Of a DNA stretch of 46,932 bases, positions 8,777-17,072 are shown piece by piece. How positions within the stretch are numbered: position 1 is the stretch's first letter; each line of letters starts with the position of its first letter. This stretch comes from CAYJAZ01 sp964371865. Lineage in GTDB: Bacteria > Desulfobacterota > Desulfovibrionia > Desulfovibrionales > Desulfovibrionaceae. The position numbers were made by a program, and so were the translations under genes. The notes beneath the pieces are model-generated. The model saw only the letters and a list, made by a program, of their open reading frames with translations. It was not told the DNA's origin and did no database searches. The stretch is from positions 1 through 46,932 of the forward strand of contig CAYJOR010000019.1 in assembly GCA_964371865.1 (NCBI GenBank). The letters run 5' to 3'.

Positions 8777-10078
8777 TTACTTCATAATTTGCAGTAAATC
8801 TTCAACTATAACTTTCATAACAGTAAGAATTTCTTTATTATTTGAAGTTTTTTCTAGAGCAGTATTTAACTTTTCTAGAAGTTCAGTATTTTGCATATTT
8901 GCTTCTATTTCTTTTTGGGATTGAGCAATTTGATCGCTGTATCGTGTTTGTTGCTGTTCAAACAAAGGCAGTAGACCATCAAGGTAAGTTGTGGCTTGTT
9001 CAGGAGTTTCATAACCAATTGATTTTATAATGATATTAGAAGTTCTTTTTGCAAGATTTTCTTCATGTTTCACTAATAGAGCTTGGAGAGGTTGATTGTT
9101 TTCAAGTTGAAGCATAAGAACTTGTTCTAACTTCATCAAAACTGATTTTTCTTCATCTGACTTCAGTGCTTTTGCTACCAGATTTGGGAAATTAGAAAGT
9201 GATACGGTAGTTTCAGGAATTTGCGCAACAGGCTGTGATTCTATAATTTCTTTATTTTCAATAGGTGCTGTAATCTCAGGCATTACTTCCTCATCTACTA
9301 TTTTTTCAGATATTAGTTCTTCAGGTTCTTTATTTTCTTCTATAGGTTCGATGACTGTGTTTTCTTCTACTTCCTTTGATTCTTCTGTATTTTCGACAGG
9401 AGAAATTTCTTCTTTTTTACTTTCTGGTTCTATTTTTACTATAGGCGCAACTTCTTCTTTTGCTTGTGTTGCAAGTTCTTTTGTATCTGTTTTAGTTTCG
9501 CTTTTTAGAACTGCTTCTTCTTTTGGTTTGGTTTGTTCTTCCGCGATCATTCTATTGTCAGATTTTAGACTAGACAAATCTTCTTGGAAGAAATTGTACT
9601 TTTCGCGGATACTAAAAAAATTTAAATTGTACGTAGTGTAGAGTGTTCCGCAAAGAAGAGAAAGAAAGATTATAGTGATAAAGATATTATAAAAAAGAAA
9701 GCTTTCAACTCTATAACTAAGTTTTTTATTTTCATGACTTTTTATAATAAGAAGAAAGAAATAAAAATTTTCAAAGTCGAAATCTCTATGCTTTTTTAGT
9801 TCGCATGCAATATTGATATAGGATTCTTTAGAAAAAGAATTAAAAAATCTGTGCATTAATCGAACTTTTTTTGTTTTTGTATCTTTTAGAAAGTTTTCAA
9901 TATCCTTATCTTTGATTTGCTCTAAAAAGTCATTGATAATACGATTATTAAGATCTCTTAGATCTTTAAAAACTTGATTTATACACGTTTTTTCATCTGT
10001 AGGTTTTCTTTCTTCATTTAGGCTAAATTTTCCATGTATAAGGTCATGTATTTCAGAATTGCTATAATCATACTTCAT
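8777..10078 (-). CDS. Single-pass membrane protein with E/K/P-rich stalk; partner of the DUF4062 protein
   Basis: 433 residues, no recognised family. The N-terminal ~125 residues are charged and helical with no signal peptide. One TM helix sits at ~126-148. A low-complexity stalk at ~175-285 is rich in Glu, Lys, Val and Pro. The C-terminal ~145 residues are helical and Gln/Glu-rich, likely coiled coil. Predicted topology: cytoplasmic N-terminus, periplasmic stalk and helical domain. AGGTGAACT precedes the ATG. It is the first gene of a two-gene unit with the DUF4062/TIR-like protein, so both may form one inner-membrane complex (inference). A family I repeat lies 67 bases upstream. Confidence 0.7.
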   Translation of the reverse strand: MKYDYSNSEIHDLIHGKFSLNEERKPTDEKTCINQVFKDLRDLNNRIINDFLEQIKDKDIENFLKDTKTKKVRLMHRFFNSFSKESYINIACELKKHRDFDFENFYFFLLIIKSHENKKLSYRVESFLFYNIFITIIFLSLLCGTLYTTYNLNFFSIREKYNFFQEDLSSLKSDNRMIAEEQTKPKEEAVLKSETKTDTKELATQAKEEVAPIVKIEPESKKEEISPVENTEESKEVEENTVIEPIEENKEPEELISEKIVDEEVMPEITAPIENKEIIESQPVAQIPETTVSLSNFPNLVAKALKSDEEKSVLMKLEQVLMLQLENNQPLQALLVKHEENLAKRTSNIIIKSIGYETPEQATTYLDGLLPLFEQQQTRYSDQIAQSQKEIEANMQNTELLEKLNTALEKTSNNKEILTVMKVIVEDLLQIMK

Positions 10079-10119
10079 AGTTCACCTACAAATAACTTTT
10101 GTTGTTTAGGATATGTATC

Positions 10120-10140
10120 TAGAGTGTGTTTTTAAATTAA
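10120..10140. repeat. Older family I left end, interrupted by copy A
   Basis: TAGAGTGTGTTTTTAAATTA is a family I left terminus. Copy A starts six bases further on, which suggests that copy A inserted into an older copy. Confidence 0.5.
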
Positions 10141-10145
10141 TATAT

Positions 10146-10298
10146 TAGGGTGTGTTTCTAAATTCATTCTTTTGTGTTTTTTCATCTTCAAAGATGTTTT
10201 TTTATTCAGTTTATGTATGTGTTTATACACTGCACTTCATAAAAAATCACTTTTCATTGAAAATTCCACAAAATTTCTGAATTTAGAAACACACCCTA
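10146..10298. repeat. Family I element, copy A (MITE-like)
   Basis: A 153-bp element that starts TAGGGTGTGTTTCTAAATTC and ends with the exact reverse complement over 21 bases (10146-10166 against 10278-10298). The inner part also folds back on itself (a T-rich segment near 10194-10205 against ATAAAAAATCAC near 10239-10250). The outermost TA on each side fits a TA target duplication. It has no coding capacity. Confidence 0.75.
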
Positions 10299-10427
10299 GG
10301 TTAAAGTAAAAAATATCTTAATTCAGAAGACAGCTTTGAAGAAAAATATAATAAGCAAACTACAAAGTCAAGTAAAGAGACATGCCTGTATAATTAAATG
10401 TATTTTATTTAAACTTATGCTTTTTTG

Positions 10428-10481
10428 AAGAGAAAACTCGTTTGTGGCTAACTTAGCTTTCTTACAGCGGAGTTTTCTCTT
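10428..10481. terminator. Hairpin upstream of the two-gene membrane unit
   Basis: AAGAGAAAACTC pairs with GAGTTTTCTCTT (12 bp). The T-run follows the stem on the + strand, while the nearest upstream gene on the minus strand is the ankyrin gene, so it fits a factor-independent terminator only moderately. Confidence 0.5.
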
Positions 10482-10556
10482 TTTTAAAATTGCTTTACAA
10501 GTTTTTCCGATGTCAAAATAGGTAAGAAGAATATTTTGACAGTACCATCTTACAGA

Positions 10557-13046
10557 TTATTTTGTTTTATCTATTGTGGCATAGTTTCTAGAGCCATCTT
10601 TATAGAATAAGGTTACACGGATACGCGTATTTTTATCACTGATTGCACCATTATCTTGGAGGATAAAGTTGAGTAAGGTTGGATTTGTAACATCAAGTTC
10701 AAAAGAGTTGTCTTTTTCGTTAACGATTTTATCATCCTGCATAATTTGCATGATATACATTGCAGAGGTTTTAACGTCTTTTGTTTTCCATGATGCAGGT
10801 ATACCACCTACAGATTCAACTTTTACAGCTATAAGTGGGCTTGCATTTTTTATTAGTACTTGAAGATTGCTGTCATTTTGTTTATCTGCTTCAAAAGCGT
10901 TTAGAGCAAGTAAATCTTGTTCGTAAGGAAGAATAATTCCAACACCAGGTTTTTTAGCTTCAGGAGAGAGTAGTCTAGCATCTTGAACTTTTTCTTCTTT
11001 TTTTGGCTCTTCGGCTTTCGCTTCTTCTTTAGGTGTAGCTTCCTCTTTTATAGGTTGTTCTTCTTTTTTTGTTTCTGAGGCAATTTTAGCATTTTTTACT
11101 AGTTCAATAATTTCTTTATTACCGCTTATATCAGCATTATCTAAAACGGTAAACCCATTATGATCTAGATCATTATAGTCTACTTTTGGATTTTGTACTG
11201 CTAATTTTACAGCCTCTAAGTCTTCTTGTCTTATAGCACTCCATAAGGTTGATGTAGCTTTTATAACTTCTTCATCAACAGGAACAAAGGTTGGGTCAAT
11301 AAGAAGAATTAAATCGTTATGACCATATAAAAGATCAACTGCAGTTCCACCACCTCTGAATTTTTGTTTAGGGTCTGCACCATTTTCCATAAGGAATTTT
11401 ATTGCTTCTCCATGCTTATTATGAGCGGCACCGACAAGTGGAGAGTAACCATATCTATCTGCTGAATTGATATTTACACCTTTATCTAAAAAGAATTGAA
11501 TAATATCTACATTTCCGCCCATAGCAGCTGATATTATAGGCAAGCCACCAAGTTTGGCAGTTTCATTAACTTTTGCACCTCTTTGTACCAAGAACTTTAC
11601 AATTTCAAGATTACCATATTGGGCAGCATACATAAGTGGAGTTTGCCCTTTATCTGCTGTAGAGGTTAGACTTGCTTTATTGTTAAGTGCACTTTTTACG
11701 CCATCTAGATTTTTATCTTTTATAGCTGTGAATAAGTTTTCTTTGCTGTTTAAAAGAGCATCTACTTGTGCCTGATCTGAATCTTCTGCACTCACACCTT
11801 TTTCTGATAAGAGTTTAATTATTGCTGTATTTTTATCTTTTAGGGCATGATCAAGAGCTTTTTTGCCATCTTTATTTTGTATGTTAGGGTCAGCACCATT
11901 TTCTAAAAGAAGCTTTACTGTATCAGTATGCTCCACTAAAGAAGCTTTTAGAAGAGCAGTGTCACCATCTCTATTTTGTATGTTAGGTTCAGCACCACCT
12001 TCTAAGAGGATTTTTACAAGATTTGTGTAACCTTGTTGCGAAGCAGTTATGAGAGCTGTATCACCAAGTGGACCTTGCACATTAGGATCAGCTCCTTTTT
12101 CTAAAAGTGCTTTAATAATTTTTGCGCGTCTTGCTAAATCTTCTTCGCCATAGATAAGACTAGTAGCATTTAAAATAGCTGTATAAGAAGATTTATCTTG
12201 TGTGCTAGGATTAGCTCCTTTCTCTAAAAGAGCCATCACAACATCTAAATGGCCTCTGTTAGATGCAAGTAGAAGAGCTGTTTCACCTTCTTTATTTGCT
12301 AAATCAAACGAAGCATTTTTTCCTAAAAGAGCTTTTACAATTTCTGTATATCCAAGGTTAGAAGCTACTATAAGGGGTGTTTGACCTTTTTTATTAAGTA
12401 CATCAGGCGAAGCACCTTTATCTAGAAGAAGTTGTGCTACATCTAGGTGATTCTGGCTAGCAGCGTTTAAAAGAGCGTTACCATTATAATTATCGAGCGA
12501 ATTAGGATTAGCACCTTTATCTAAAAGGAGTTTCACAATATCAAGATTTCCTCTTAATGATGCCATCATAAGTGCAGTGCCGTTTGAACTATTCGGAGTA
12601 TCGGGCTTTGCTCCACCGTCTAAAATAGCTTTAGCAATACCCAAATTACCTTTTTGTAGTGCGTACATAAGTGCGGTTGTGCCTTGTCTATCTTGTATAT
12701 CAGGATTAGCACCACTGTCTAAAAGAAACTTTACAGTGTCTAAGTGACCTTCTTGAGAAGCACTTATAAGAGCAGTTTCCCCCTTTTTATTTTGTGCATC
12801 AATCAAAGCATTTTTCTCTAAAAGAGCATTTATTACTTCTATTTGACCGCTTTCCGATGCAAGTATAAGAGGTGTTCTGCCAAGTTGATCTTGTATATTA
12901 GGCGATGCACCACTGTCTAGAAGATTTTTTACAGTTTCGTAGTCATTTTTTTTAGTAGCATCTAATAGTGCTTCTGCGTAACTACTAGAGATAAATAAAG
13001 ATAAAATAAAAAATAAAGTTAGCTGGATTTTTATTATTGTTTTCAC
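10557..13046 (-). CDS. Exported ankyrin-repeat protein with C-terminal beta domain
   Basis: 829 residues from a GTG start at 13046, preceded by GGAG six bases upstream. This gives a clean signal peptide (MKTIIKIQLTLFFILSLFIS, ending SSYA). About 17-19 ankyrin repeats span residues ~25-655; most fit [D/E/T]TALxxAS..G..dxVKxLLexGAdPNiQn. The run is interrupted by a Ser/Asp/Gln linker near 400-420 and degenerate repeats at the end. A Lys/Glu/Pro-rich linker (~660-690) leads to a ~125-residue beta-rich C-terminal domain. It is likely periplasmic or secreted; function is unknown beyond protein binding. It is separated from the next minus-strand gene by a family I repeat and a hairpin, so probably a separate transcript. 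Confidence 0.85.
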   Translation of the reverse strand: MKTIIKIQLTLFFILSLFISSSYAEALLDATKKNDYETVKNLLDSGASPNIQDQLGRTPLILASESGQIEVINALLEKNALIDAQNKKGETALISASQEGHLDTVKFLLDSGANPDIQDRQGTTALMYALQKGNLGIAKAILDGGAKPDTPNSSNGTALMMASLRGNLDIVKLLLDKGANPNSLDNYNGNALLNAASQNHLDVAQLLLDKGASPDVLNKKGQTPLIVASNLGYTEIVKALLGKNASFDLANKEGETALLLASNRGHLDVVMALLEKGANPSTQDKSSYTAILNATSLIYGEEDLARRAKIIKALLEKGADPNVQGPLGDTALITASQQGYTNLVKILLEGGAEPNIQNRDGDTALLKASLVEHTDTVKLLLENGADPNIQNKDGKKALDHALKDKNTAIIKLLSEKGVSAEDSDQAQVDALLNSKENLFTAIKDKNLDGVKSALNNKASLTSTADKGQTPLMYAAQYGNLEIVKFLVQRGAKVNETAKLGGLPIISAAMGGNVDIIQFFLDKGVNINSADRYGYSPLVGAAHNKHGEAIKFLMENGADPKQKFRGGGTAVDLLYGHNDLILLIDPTFVPVDEEVIKATSTLWSAIRQEDLEAVKLAVQNPKVDYNDLDHNGFTVLDNADISGNKEIIELVKNAKIASETKKEEQPIKEEATPKEEAKAEEPKKEEKVQDARLLSPEAKKPGVGIILPYEQDLLALNAFEADKQNDSNLQVLIKNASPLIAVKVESVGGIPASWKTKDVKTSAMYIMQIMQDDKIVNEKDNSFELDVTNPTLLNFILQDNGAISDKNTRIRVTLFYKDGSRNYATIDKTK

Positions 13047-13388
13047 TTGACACTCCAAATTTAAGGTTGAGGAATAATACTCCCTACTATTTAAAAAAAT
13101 AATATATAATATACTTATAAATACAAACGATGTTATAAGTATAAAAAATGATGTGTATAATGTATTTTGCTATAAGACAACAGAATTTTGAACAAAACAA
13201 CAATAAAATTTTCTGAAGAAAGATTATAAAAATAATAAAAAATGTAGAATTGACAGTTGCTTTTTTTAGGAAAGGGTTGGGGGGGGTGGAAAAACCTGTC
13301 AAGAAATTTTATACAAATAGTTTTCACTTGCAAGTTTTAATGAAGTAAGCTATTAAAAACTGACTTTTATTATCAAGGTGTATGGAAT
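13047..13388. other. Divergent intergenic region with degenerate family III repeat
   Basis: No gene. It holds the promoters of the ankyrin gene (-) and fdtA (+). At about 13258-13300 a T-run, AGGAAAGGG, a run of eight G and GGAAAAACC resemble the left arm of family III repeats, but the right arm is decayed. Confidence 0.45.
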
Positions 13389-13796
13389 ATGTATAAATTA
13401 CTAGACTTTAAAACTCATGCAGATCACGAAGGAAAGCTAGTTGCTTTAGAAAAGAACGAAGATTTTCCTTTTGAAATCAAACGAGTATACTATATATGGG
13501 ATACTCAAGCGGATGCAGTTAGAGGAAAGCATGCGCATAGAGCTTTAGAGCAAGTTATTATTTGCATGTCCGGTTCGTGTGACTTTATTTTGGATGATGG
13601 TAAGCAAAGAGTAACAGTACACCTCAATGATCCAACTCAAGGTTTACATTTGAAACATAATATTTGGAGAGAATTTACTAATTTTTCCAAAGATTGTATT
13701 GTGGTCGTTCTAGCTTCTGAACATTATGATGAGGTTGACTATATAAGAAATTATGATGAATTTCTTAAAGAAACCCAAAAAAATACTAACTCATAA
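13389..13796 (+). CDS. fdtA: dTDP-4-oxo-6-deoxyhexose 3,4-ketoisomerase (FdtA/QdtA type)
   Basis: 135 residues, the usual length of the FdtA/QdtA/WxcM cupin family. It isomerises dTDP-4-keto-6-deoxyglucose to the 3-keto sugar. Visible family features: residues ~32-50 (VYYIWDTQADAVRGKHAHRA, with the R-G-x-H-A-H catalytic/ligand motif), the GSCDFILDDG cupin turn, and the IWREFTNFS segment, where family members have a conserved aromatic pocket. It is followed 19 bases later by the aminotransferase gene, the usual fdtA-fdtB order. FdtA (galacto product) and QdtA (gluco product) cannot be told apart by eye. Confidence 0.88.
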   Translation: MYKLLDFKTHADHEGKLVALEKNEDFPFEIKRVYYIWDTQADAVRGKHAHRALEQVIICMSGSCDFILDDGKQRVTVHLNDPTQGLHLKHNIWREFTNFSKDCIVVVLASEHYDEVDYIRNYDEFLKETQKNTNS

Positions 13797-13815
13797 ATAA
13801 TAAGAGAAGAAGCAG

Positions 13816-14907
13816 ATGATTAAATTTTTAGACCTCTACAAGATAAATGAACAATATAGACCTCAAATTAATGCGATATTTAAAGAGGTTCTTGATTCCG
13901 GTTGGTATCTAAACGGAAGACAAAATGAAGAGTTTTGTAAAAATTTCGCTGCATTCTGTGGCACCAAGTACGCTCTTGGCGTTGCTAATGGTTTAGATGC
14001 TCTAAATCTTATTATAAAAGCATACGGATTTAGTCAAGGCGATGAAATTATTGTGCCTGCAAATACTTATATTGCTTCAATTTTAGCTATATCAGAAAAT
14101 GGGTGCATTCCTGTTTTAGTTGAGCCGGATATTAATACATACAATATCAACCTCGATCTAATTGAAGAAAAAATTACAGCTAAAACTAAAGCAATTATGG
14201 TCGTTCATCTTTATGGGCGAACTGTTGAAATGCAAAAAATTTGGGATTTATCTAAAAAGTATAATCTTAAGATCATTGAAGATTCTGCTCAAGCACATGG
14301 GGCATATTATCACAATAGACGTGCCGGAAACCTAGGAGATGTATCAGGTTTTTCATTCTATCCGGGTAAAAACTTAGGTGCTCTTGGTGATGGTGGTGCA
14401 ATTACGACTAATGACGATGAACTTTATTTCAAACTAAAAGCCCTTGCAAACTATGGTTCACATAAAAAGTACGAACATATCTATAAAGGGATAAATTCAA
14501 GGCTTGATGAAATACAAGCTGCAGTTCTTGATGTAAAGCTGAAAGGTCTTGATAAAGATAATGCTCGTAGACAGGAAATATCAAGATACTACCGAGATAA
14601 TATTTCTAATCCACTTGTAGTACTCCCACAAACTTCTAGTGAAGATGCGCATGTGTGGCACGTATTTGTTGTGAGAATAAAAAACCGTGAAAACTTCCAA
14701 AAATATCTTGAAGAAAACGGTGTTCAAACTCTTATCCACTACCCAACAGCTCCTCATAAACAAGGTGCATACAGCGAGTGGAGTAGTGCTTCATTGCCGA
14801 TTACAGAACAAATTCATAATGAAGTTATTTCTCTGCCAATGAGTCCAGTAATGACCGATGAAGAAGTGAAACAAGTTGTTGATATTGTAAATAATTATAA
14901 GATTTAG
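13816..14907 (+). CDS. fdtB: DegT/DnrJ/EryC1 sugar aminotransferase (FdtB/QdtB type)
   Basis: 363 residues, a full-length PLP-dependent aminotransferase that aminates the 3-keto-6-deoxy sugar made by the upstream isomerase, giving dTDP-3-amino-3,6-dideoxyhexose for surface polysaccharide or glycoprotein. The PLP lysine is K185 in FSFYPGKNLGALGDGGA; EDSAQAHGA (155-163) is the cofactor-binding segment; the C-terminus has HVWHVFVVR and LIHYP, typical of the family. GAAGAAG precedes the ATG. It is probably co-transcribed with fdtA and ends at a strong terminator. No acetyltransferase (fdtC) follows. Confidence 0.88.
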   Translation: MIKFLDLYKINEQYRPQINAIFKEVLDSGWYLNGRQNEEFCKNFAAFCGTKYALGVANGLDALNLIIKAYGFSQGDEIIVPANTYIASILAISENGCIPVLVEPDINTYNINLDLIEEKITAKTKAIMVVHLYGRTVEMQKIWDLSKKYNLKIIEDSAQAHGAYYHNRRAGNLGDVSGFSFYPGKNLGALGDGGAITTNDDELYFKLKALANYGSHKKYEHIYKGINSRLDEIQAAVLDVKLKGLDKDNARRQEISRYYRDNISNPLVVLPQTSSEDAHVWHVFVVRIKNRENFQKYLEENGVQTLIHYPTAPHKQGAYSEWSSASLPITEQIHNEVISLPMSPVMTDEEVKQVVDIVNNYKI

Positions 14908-14965
14908 AGCTTACTGAAATAAAAATTATAAAAAATATTTTTTAACTAATACATTGAATTTTTAT

Positions 14966-14999
14966 AAAAACTCCCACTTATTTCAAGAGGGAGTTTTTT
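14966..14999. terminator. Bidirectional terminator after fdtB
   Basis: AAAAACTCCC pairs with GGGAGTTTTT, with A-run before and T-run after. It lies between the convergent ends of fdtB (+) and the stomatin-like gene (-). Confidence 0.85.
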
Positions 15000-15006
15000 A
15001 CTTTAG

Positions 15007-15930
15007 TTATTTACTTACAGGGATAATTTTCATAGCAGTTGCAATCATTGAGGTTACATCTGAAATATTTGATGGAACAATCATTGTATTGCTTTCTTTT
15101 GCCATTTTACCGAATTGTTCGATATAAGATTCTGCTACTCGAATTTGAGCGGCGTCCATACCTTTTTCAGTTGCTAATTGATCTGCGATGATTTTGATAC
15201 TTTCAGCAGTTGCGTTTGCTACAAGCTTAATTTGTTCAGCTTCACCGGCAGCTTTGTTTTTCATAGCCTGCATTTCACCTTCTGACTTTGCAATAGAAGC
15301 AGCTTTTGCACCTTCAGCATGGTTTTTCTGCGATTGCATTTCACCTTCTGATTGAGCAATAAGAGCACGCTTTTCACGTTCTGCGCGCATTTGTTTTTCC
15401 ATTGCTTCCATAACGCTATGCGGCGGTTTGATATCACGTAATTCGTATCGAAGAACTTTCACGCCCCATGGTGCGGTTGCTGAGTTTAAAGCTTCAATTA
15501 CTTCTGAATTGATTTTAGAACGTTCTTCAAATGTTTTGTCTAGCTCCATTTTACCGATTGCAGAACGCAACGCAGTTTGAGCAAGTTGAATTGCACCGTA
15601 TTCAAAATTGTCAATTCCGTATGCTGATTTTTCAGGTGTAATAACCTGTAGGTATAGAAATCCGTCAATAGTTACGCTTACGTTATCTCTTGTGATACAC
15701 ATTTGTTCAGGCACGTCGAGCACTTGTTCTTTGAGAGTACGTTTATAGGCGATTTTATCGAGAAAAGGAATAAGAATATGAAAACCAGCATAAAGAACAG
15801 AATGAAATTTACCTAATCTTTCAATGACAAAAGCTTGCTGATTAGGTACAACAATTGCTGTCTTTAAAAGGATAACGATAAATAAAAAGATTATAAGTCC
15901 TAGAATAATATAAGTATCTGAAAATGGCAT
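15007..15930 (-). CDS. qmcA: SPFH/Band 7 stomatin-like membrane protein (QmcA type)
   Basis: 307 residues: one N-terminal TM helix (~8-30), then the SPFH domain (VVPNQQAFVIERLGKFHSVL at ~28-47 and the ELRDIKPPHSVMEAMEKQM region near 162-180), then an Ala/Glu/Lys-rich coiled coil with two similar E-G-E-M-Q segments, and a C-terminal hydrophobic stretch. It scaffolds membrane microdomains in related bacteria. AGGAGGG lies three bases before the ATG. It follows the NfeD gene by eight bases; NfeD/stomatin pairs are a common conserved operon. The symbol follows the E. coli homologue. Confidence 0.85.
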   Translation of the reverse strand: MPFSDTYIILGLIIFLFIVILLKTAIVVPNQQAFVIERLGKFHSVLYAGFHILIPFLDKIAYKRTLKEQVLDVPEQMCITRDNVSVTIDGFLYLQVITPEKSAYGIDNFEYGAIQLAQTALRSAIGKMELDKTFEERSKINSEVIEALNSATAPWGVKVLRYELRDIKPPHSVMEAMEKQMRAEREKRALIAQSEGEMQSQKNHAEGAKAASIAKSEGEMQAMKNKAAGEAEQIKLVANATAESIKIIADQLATEKGMDAAQIRVAESYIEQFGKMAKESNTMIVPSNISDVTSMIATAMKIIPVSK

Positions 15931-15938
15931 AGTCCCTC

Positions 15939-16373
15939 CTAGCGTTTAATGGTTGATACTTTAAGGATGAGAGAATCGTTCTCTGTCGCACCTATGATGC
16001 TCACAAGAGTTCCTTCTTGTATTTCTTCCTCAGAAGTAGCTTGCCAAAAACTATCGGCAACACTAACTTCACCAATAACATTTTGAGTAATCGGTTTTAT
16101 TACAGTTCCCTGCTGACCATATAAGAAATGTTCAGTATCTGATTTTTTATTTTTATCGCCAACAAAAACTGATTTAAGTTTCTTTCTAAATAAAATTAGT
16201 GAAATAACTGAGGCTATCAAAAAGGTTACTACTTGATAGAGTAAAGAAAATTCAAACATCGATACTATAAAAGCTGAAAAAGCCCCAAAAGCAAAGAACA
16301 CGCAAAAAAATGTAGGGGCGAATAGTTCTAAAAAGAATAGAGCTACAAAAACAACAAGCCAAAAAATACTCAT
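15939..16373 (-). CDS. NfeD family membrane protein
   Basis: 144 residues from the ATG at 16373 (AGGTGG five bases upstream); the longer GTG start at 16382 has no better site. Three to four hydrophobic segments occupy residues ~1-70 (FWLVVFVALFFLELFAPTFF and following), and a C-terminal OB-fold-type domain has the GQQGTVIKPI and LVSIIGATEN segments typical of NfeD. It lies eight bases upstream of the stomatin gene and probably acts with it. Confidence 0.85.
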   Translation of the reverse strand: MSIFWLVVFVALFFLELFAPTFFCVFFAFGAFSAFIVSMFEFSLLYQVVTFLIASVISLILFRKKLKSVFVGDKNKKSDTEHFLYGQQGTVIKPITQNVIGEVSVADSFWQATSEEEIQEGTLVSIIGATENDSLILKVSTIKR

Positions 16374-16524
16374 ATAAACCACCTATTAGTTTTTGAATGT
16401 TGTAAAGAATATTGATAAATCTGTATTCAAATTTCCATTTTAAATTAAAGCACATACTCTATAATATTGCAAGTAAAAATAGGTGTAAATTTATATCTGT
16501 GCCACGTGAATCTAATTTGGTATC

Positions 16525-16578
16525 TTGAGAGGGGAAAACCATGCTTTTTTGAAAAAAGGCAAGGTTTTCCCCTCTCAA
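16525..16578. repeat. Family III palindromic repeat, copy a
   Basis: TTGAGAGGGGAAAACC and GGTTTTCCCCTCTCAA are perfect 16-bp arms, with a short inner T-run/A-run stem in the loop. The flank at 16579-16610 matches, in reverse, the AAGGAAAGGGGGAG flank of copies c and d. Confidence 0.75.
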
Positions 16579-16612
16579 ACTCACACTTTTCCTTTCAAAA
16601 AACTTTTTAATA

Positions 16613-16657
16613 CACCGCATTTATTTACGTGCTTGTGCAAAACTTGTGCATGCGGTG
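16613..16657. terminator. Hairpin with 8-bp stem
   Basis: CACCGCAT pairs with ATGCGGTG, followed by GGTTTTG on the + strand. It may be an inner part of the neighbouring repeat or a weak terminator; no + strand gene precedes it. Confidence 0.35.
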
Positions 16658-17004
16658 GGTTTTGATTATAACATAAAATTTTACTCAAGGAAAATAAAAG
16701 AGAACTAGATTGACGCGATATCTCTGTATCAGTATACTAATATATGTATATTGTCGTCTGTATACAAACTAGAGTATGTGTGCTGCTATGAATTATTGAT
16801 TATAAAAATGAAACTTCAAAATCAATGTAAAAAAACTGTATGTTTGTTCTTATAAAGTTATATATAAATATGTGTATATAAGTATATGTATATGAGTAGG
16901 TGTATGAGTGTATGTGCTTATAAGTAAAAGCATATAAGTATAAAGATATACAAATACATTAAAAAATTATTATATTGCTTTTATAGATATTTATATAAAA
17001 ATAA

Positions 17005-17051
17005 AAAAGGGAAAATCTACTTTTGATAATTCAAAGTAAACTTTCCCTTTT
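17005..17051. terminator. Terminator after pepT
   Basis: AAAAGGGAAA pairs with TTTCCCTTTT, and the inside continues the stem (TACTTTTGA against TCAAAGTA). It lies 20 bases after the minus-strand stop of pepT, with a T-tract on that strand. Confidence 0.8.
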
Positions 17052-17072
17052 GAGGTTTAGTTATATATTATT

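Larger units (their letters stand above)
16374..17003. other. Gene-free AT-rich region
   Basis: No gene. Apart from the family III palindrome and a hairpin, about 16700-16980 is low-complexity sequence rich in GTATA/TATG words. Part of it (near 16705-16760) loosely resembles the segment after the family II end at 40720. Confidence 0.5.

Noticed and set aside
10557..13046. DNA repeats in the ankyrin gene as a mobile repeat
   Set aside because: They follow the 33-residue ankyrin period and stay in frame; they are coding repeats.
13087..13333. Minus-strand small frames in the intergenic region before fdtA
   Set aside because: Phe/Ile/Lys-rich translations of AT-rich DNA; they hold the degenerate G-run repeat and have no start signals.
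16700..16980. GTATA-rich stretch as a replication origin or iteron array
   Set aside because: The words are irregular and low in complexity, with no dnaA box, no constant-length iterons and no replication gene.
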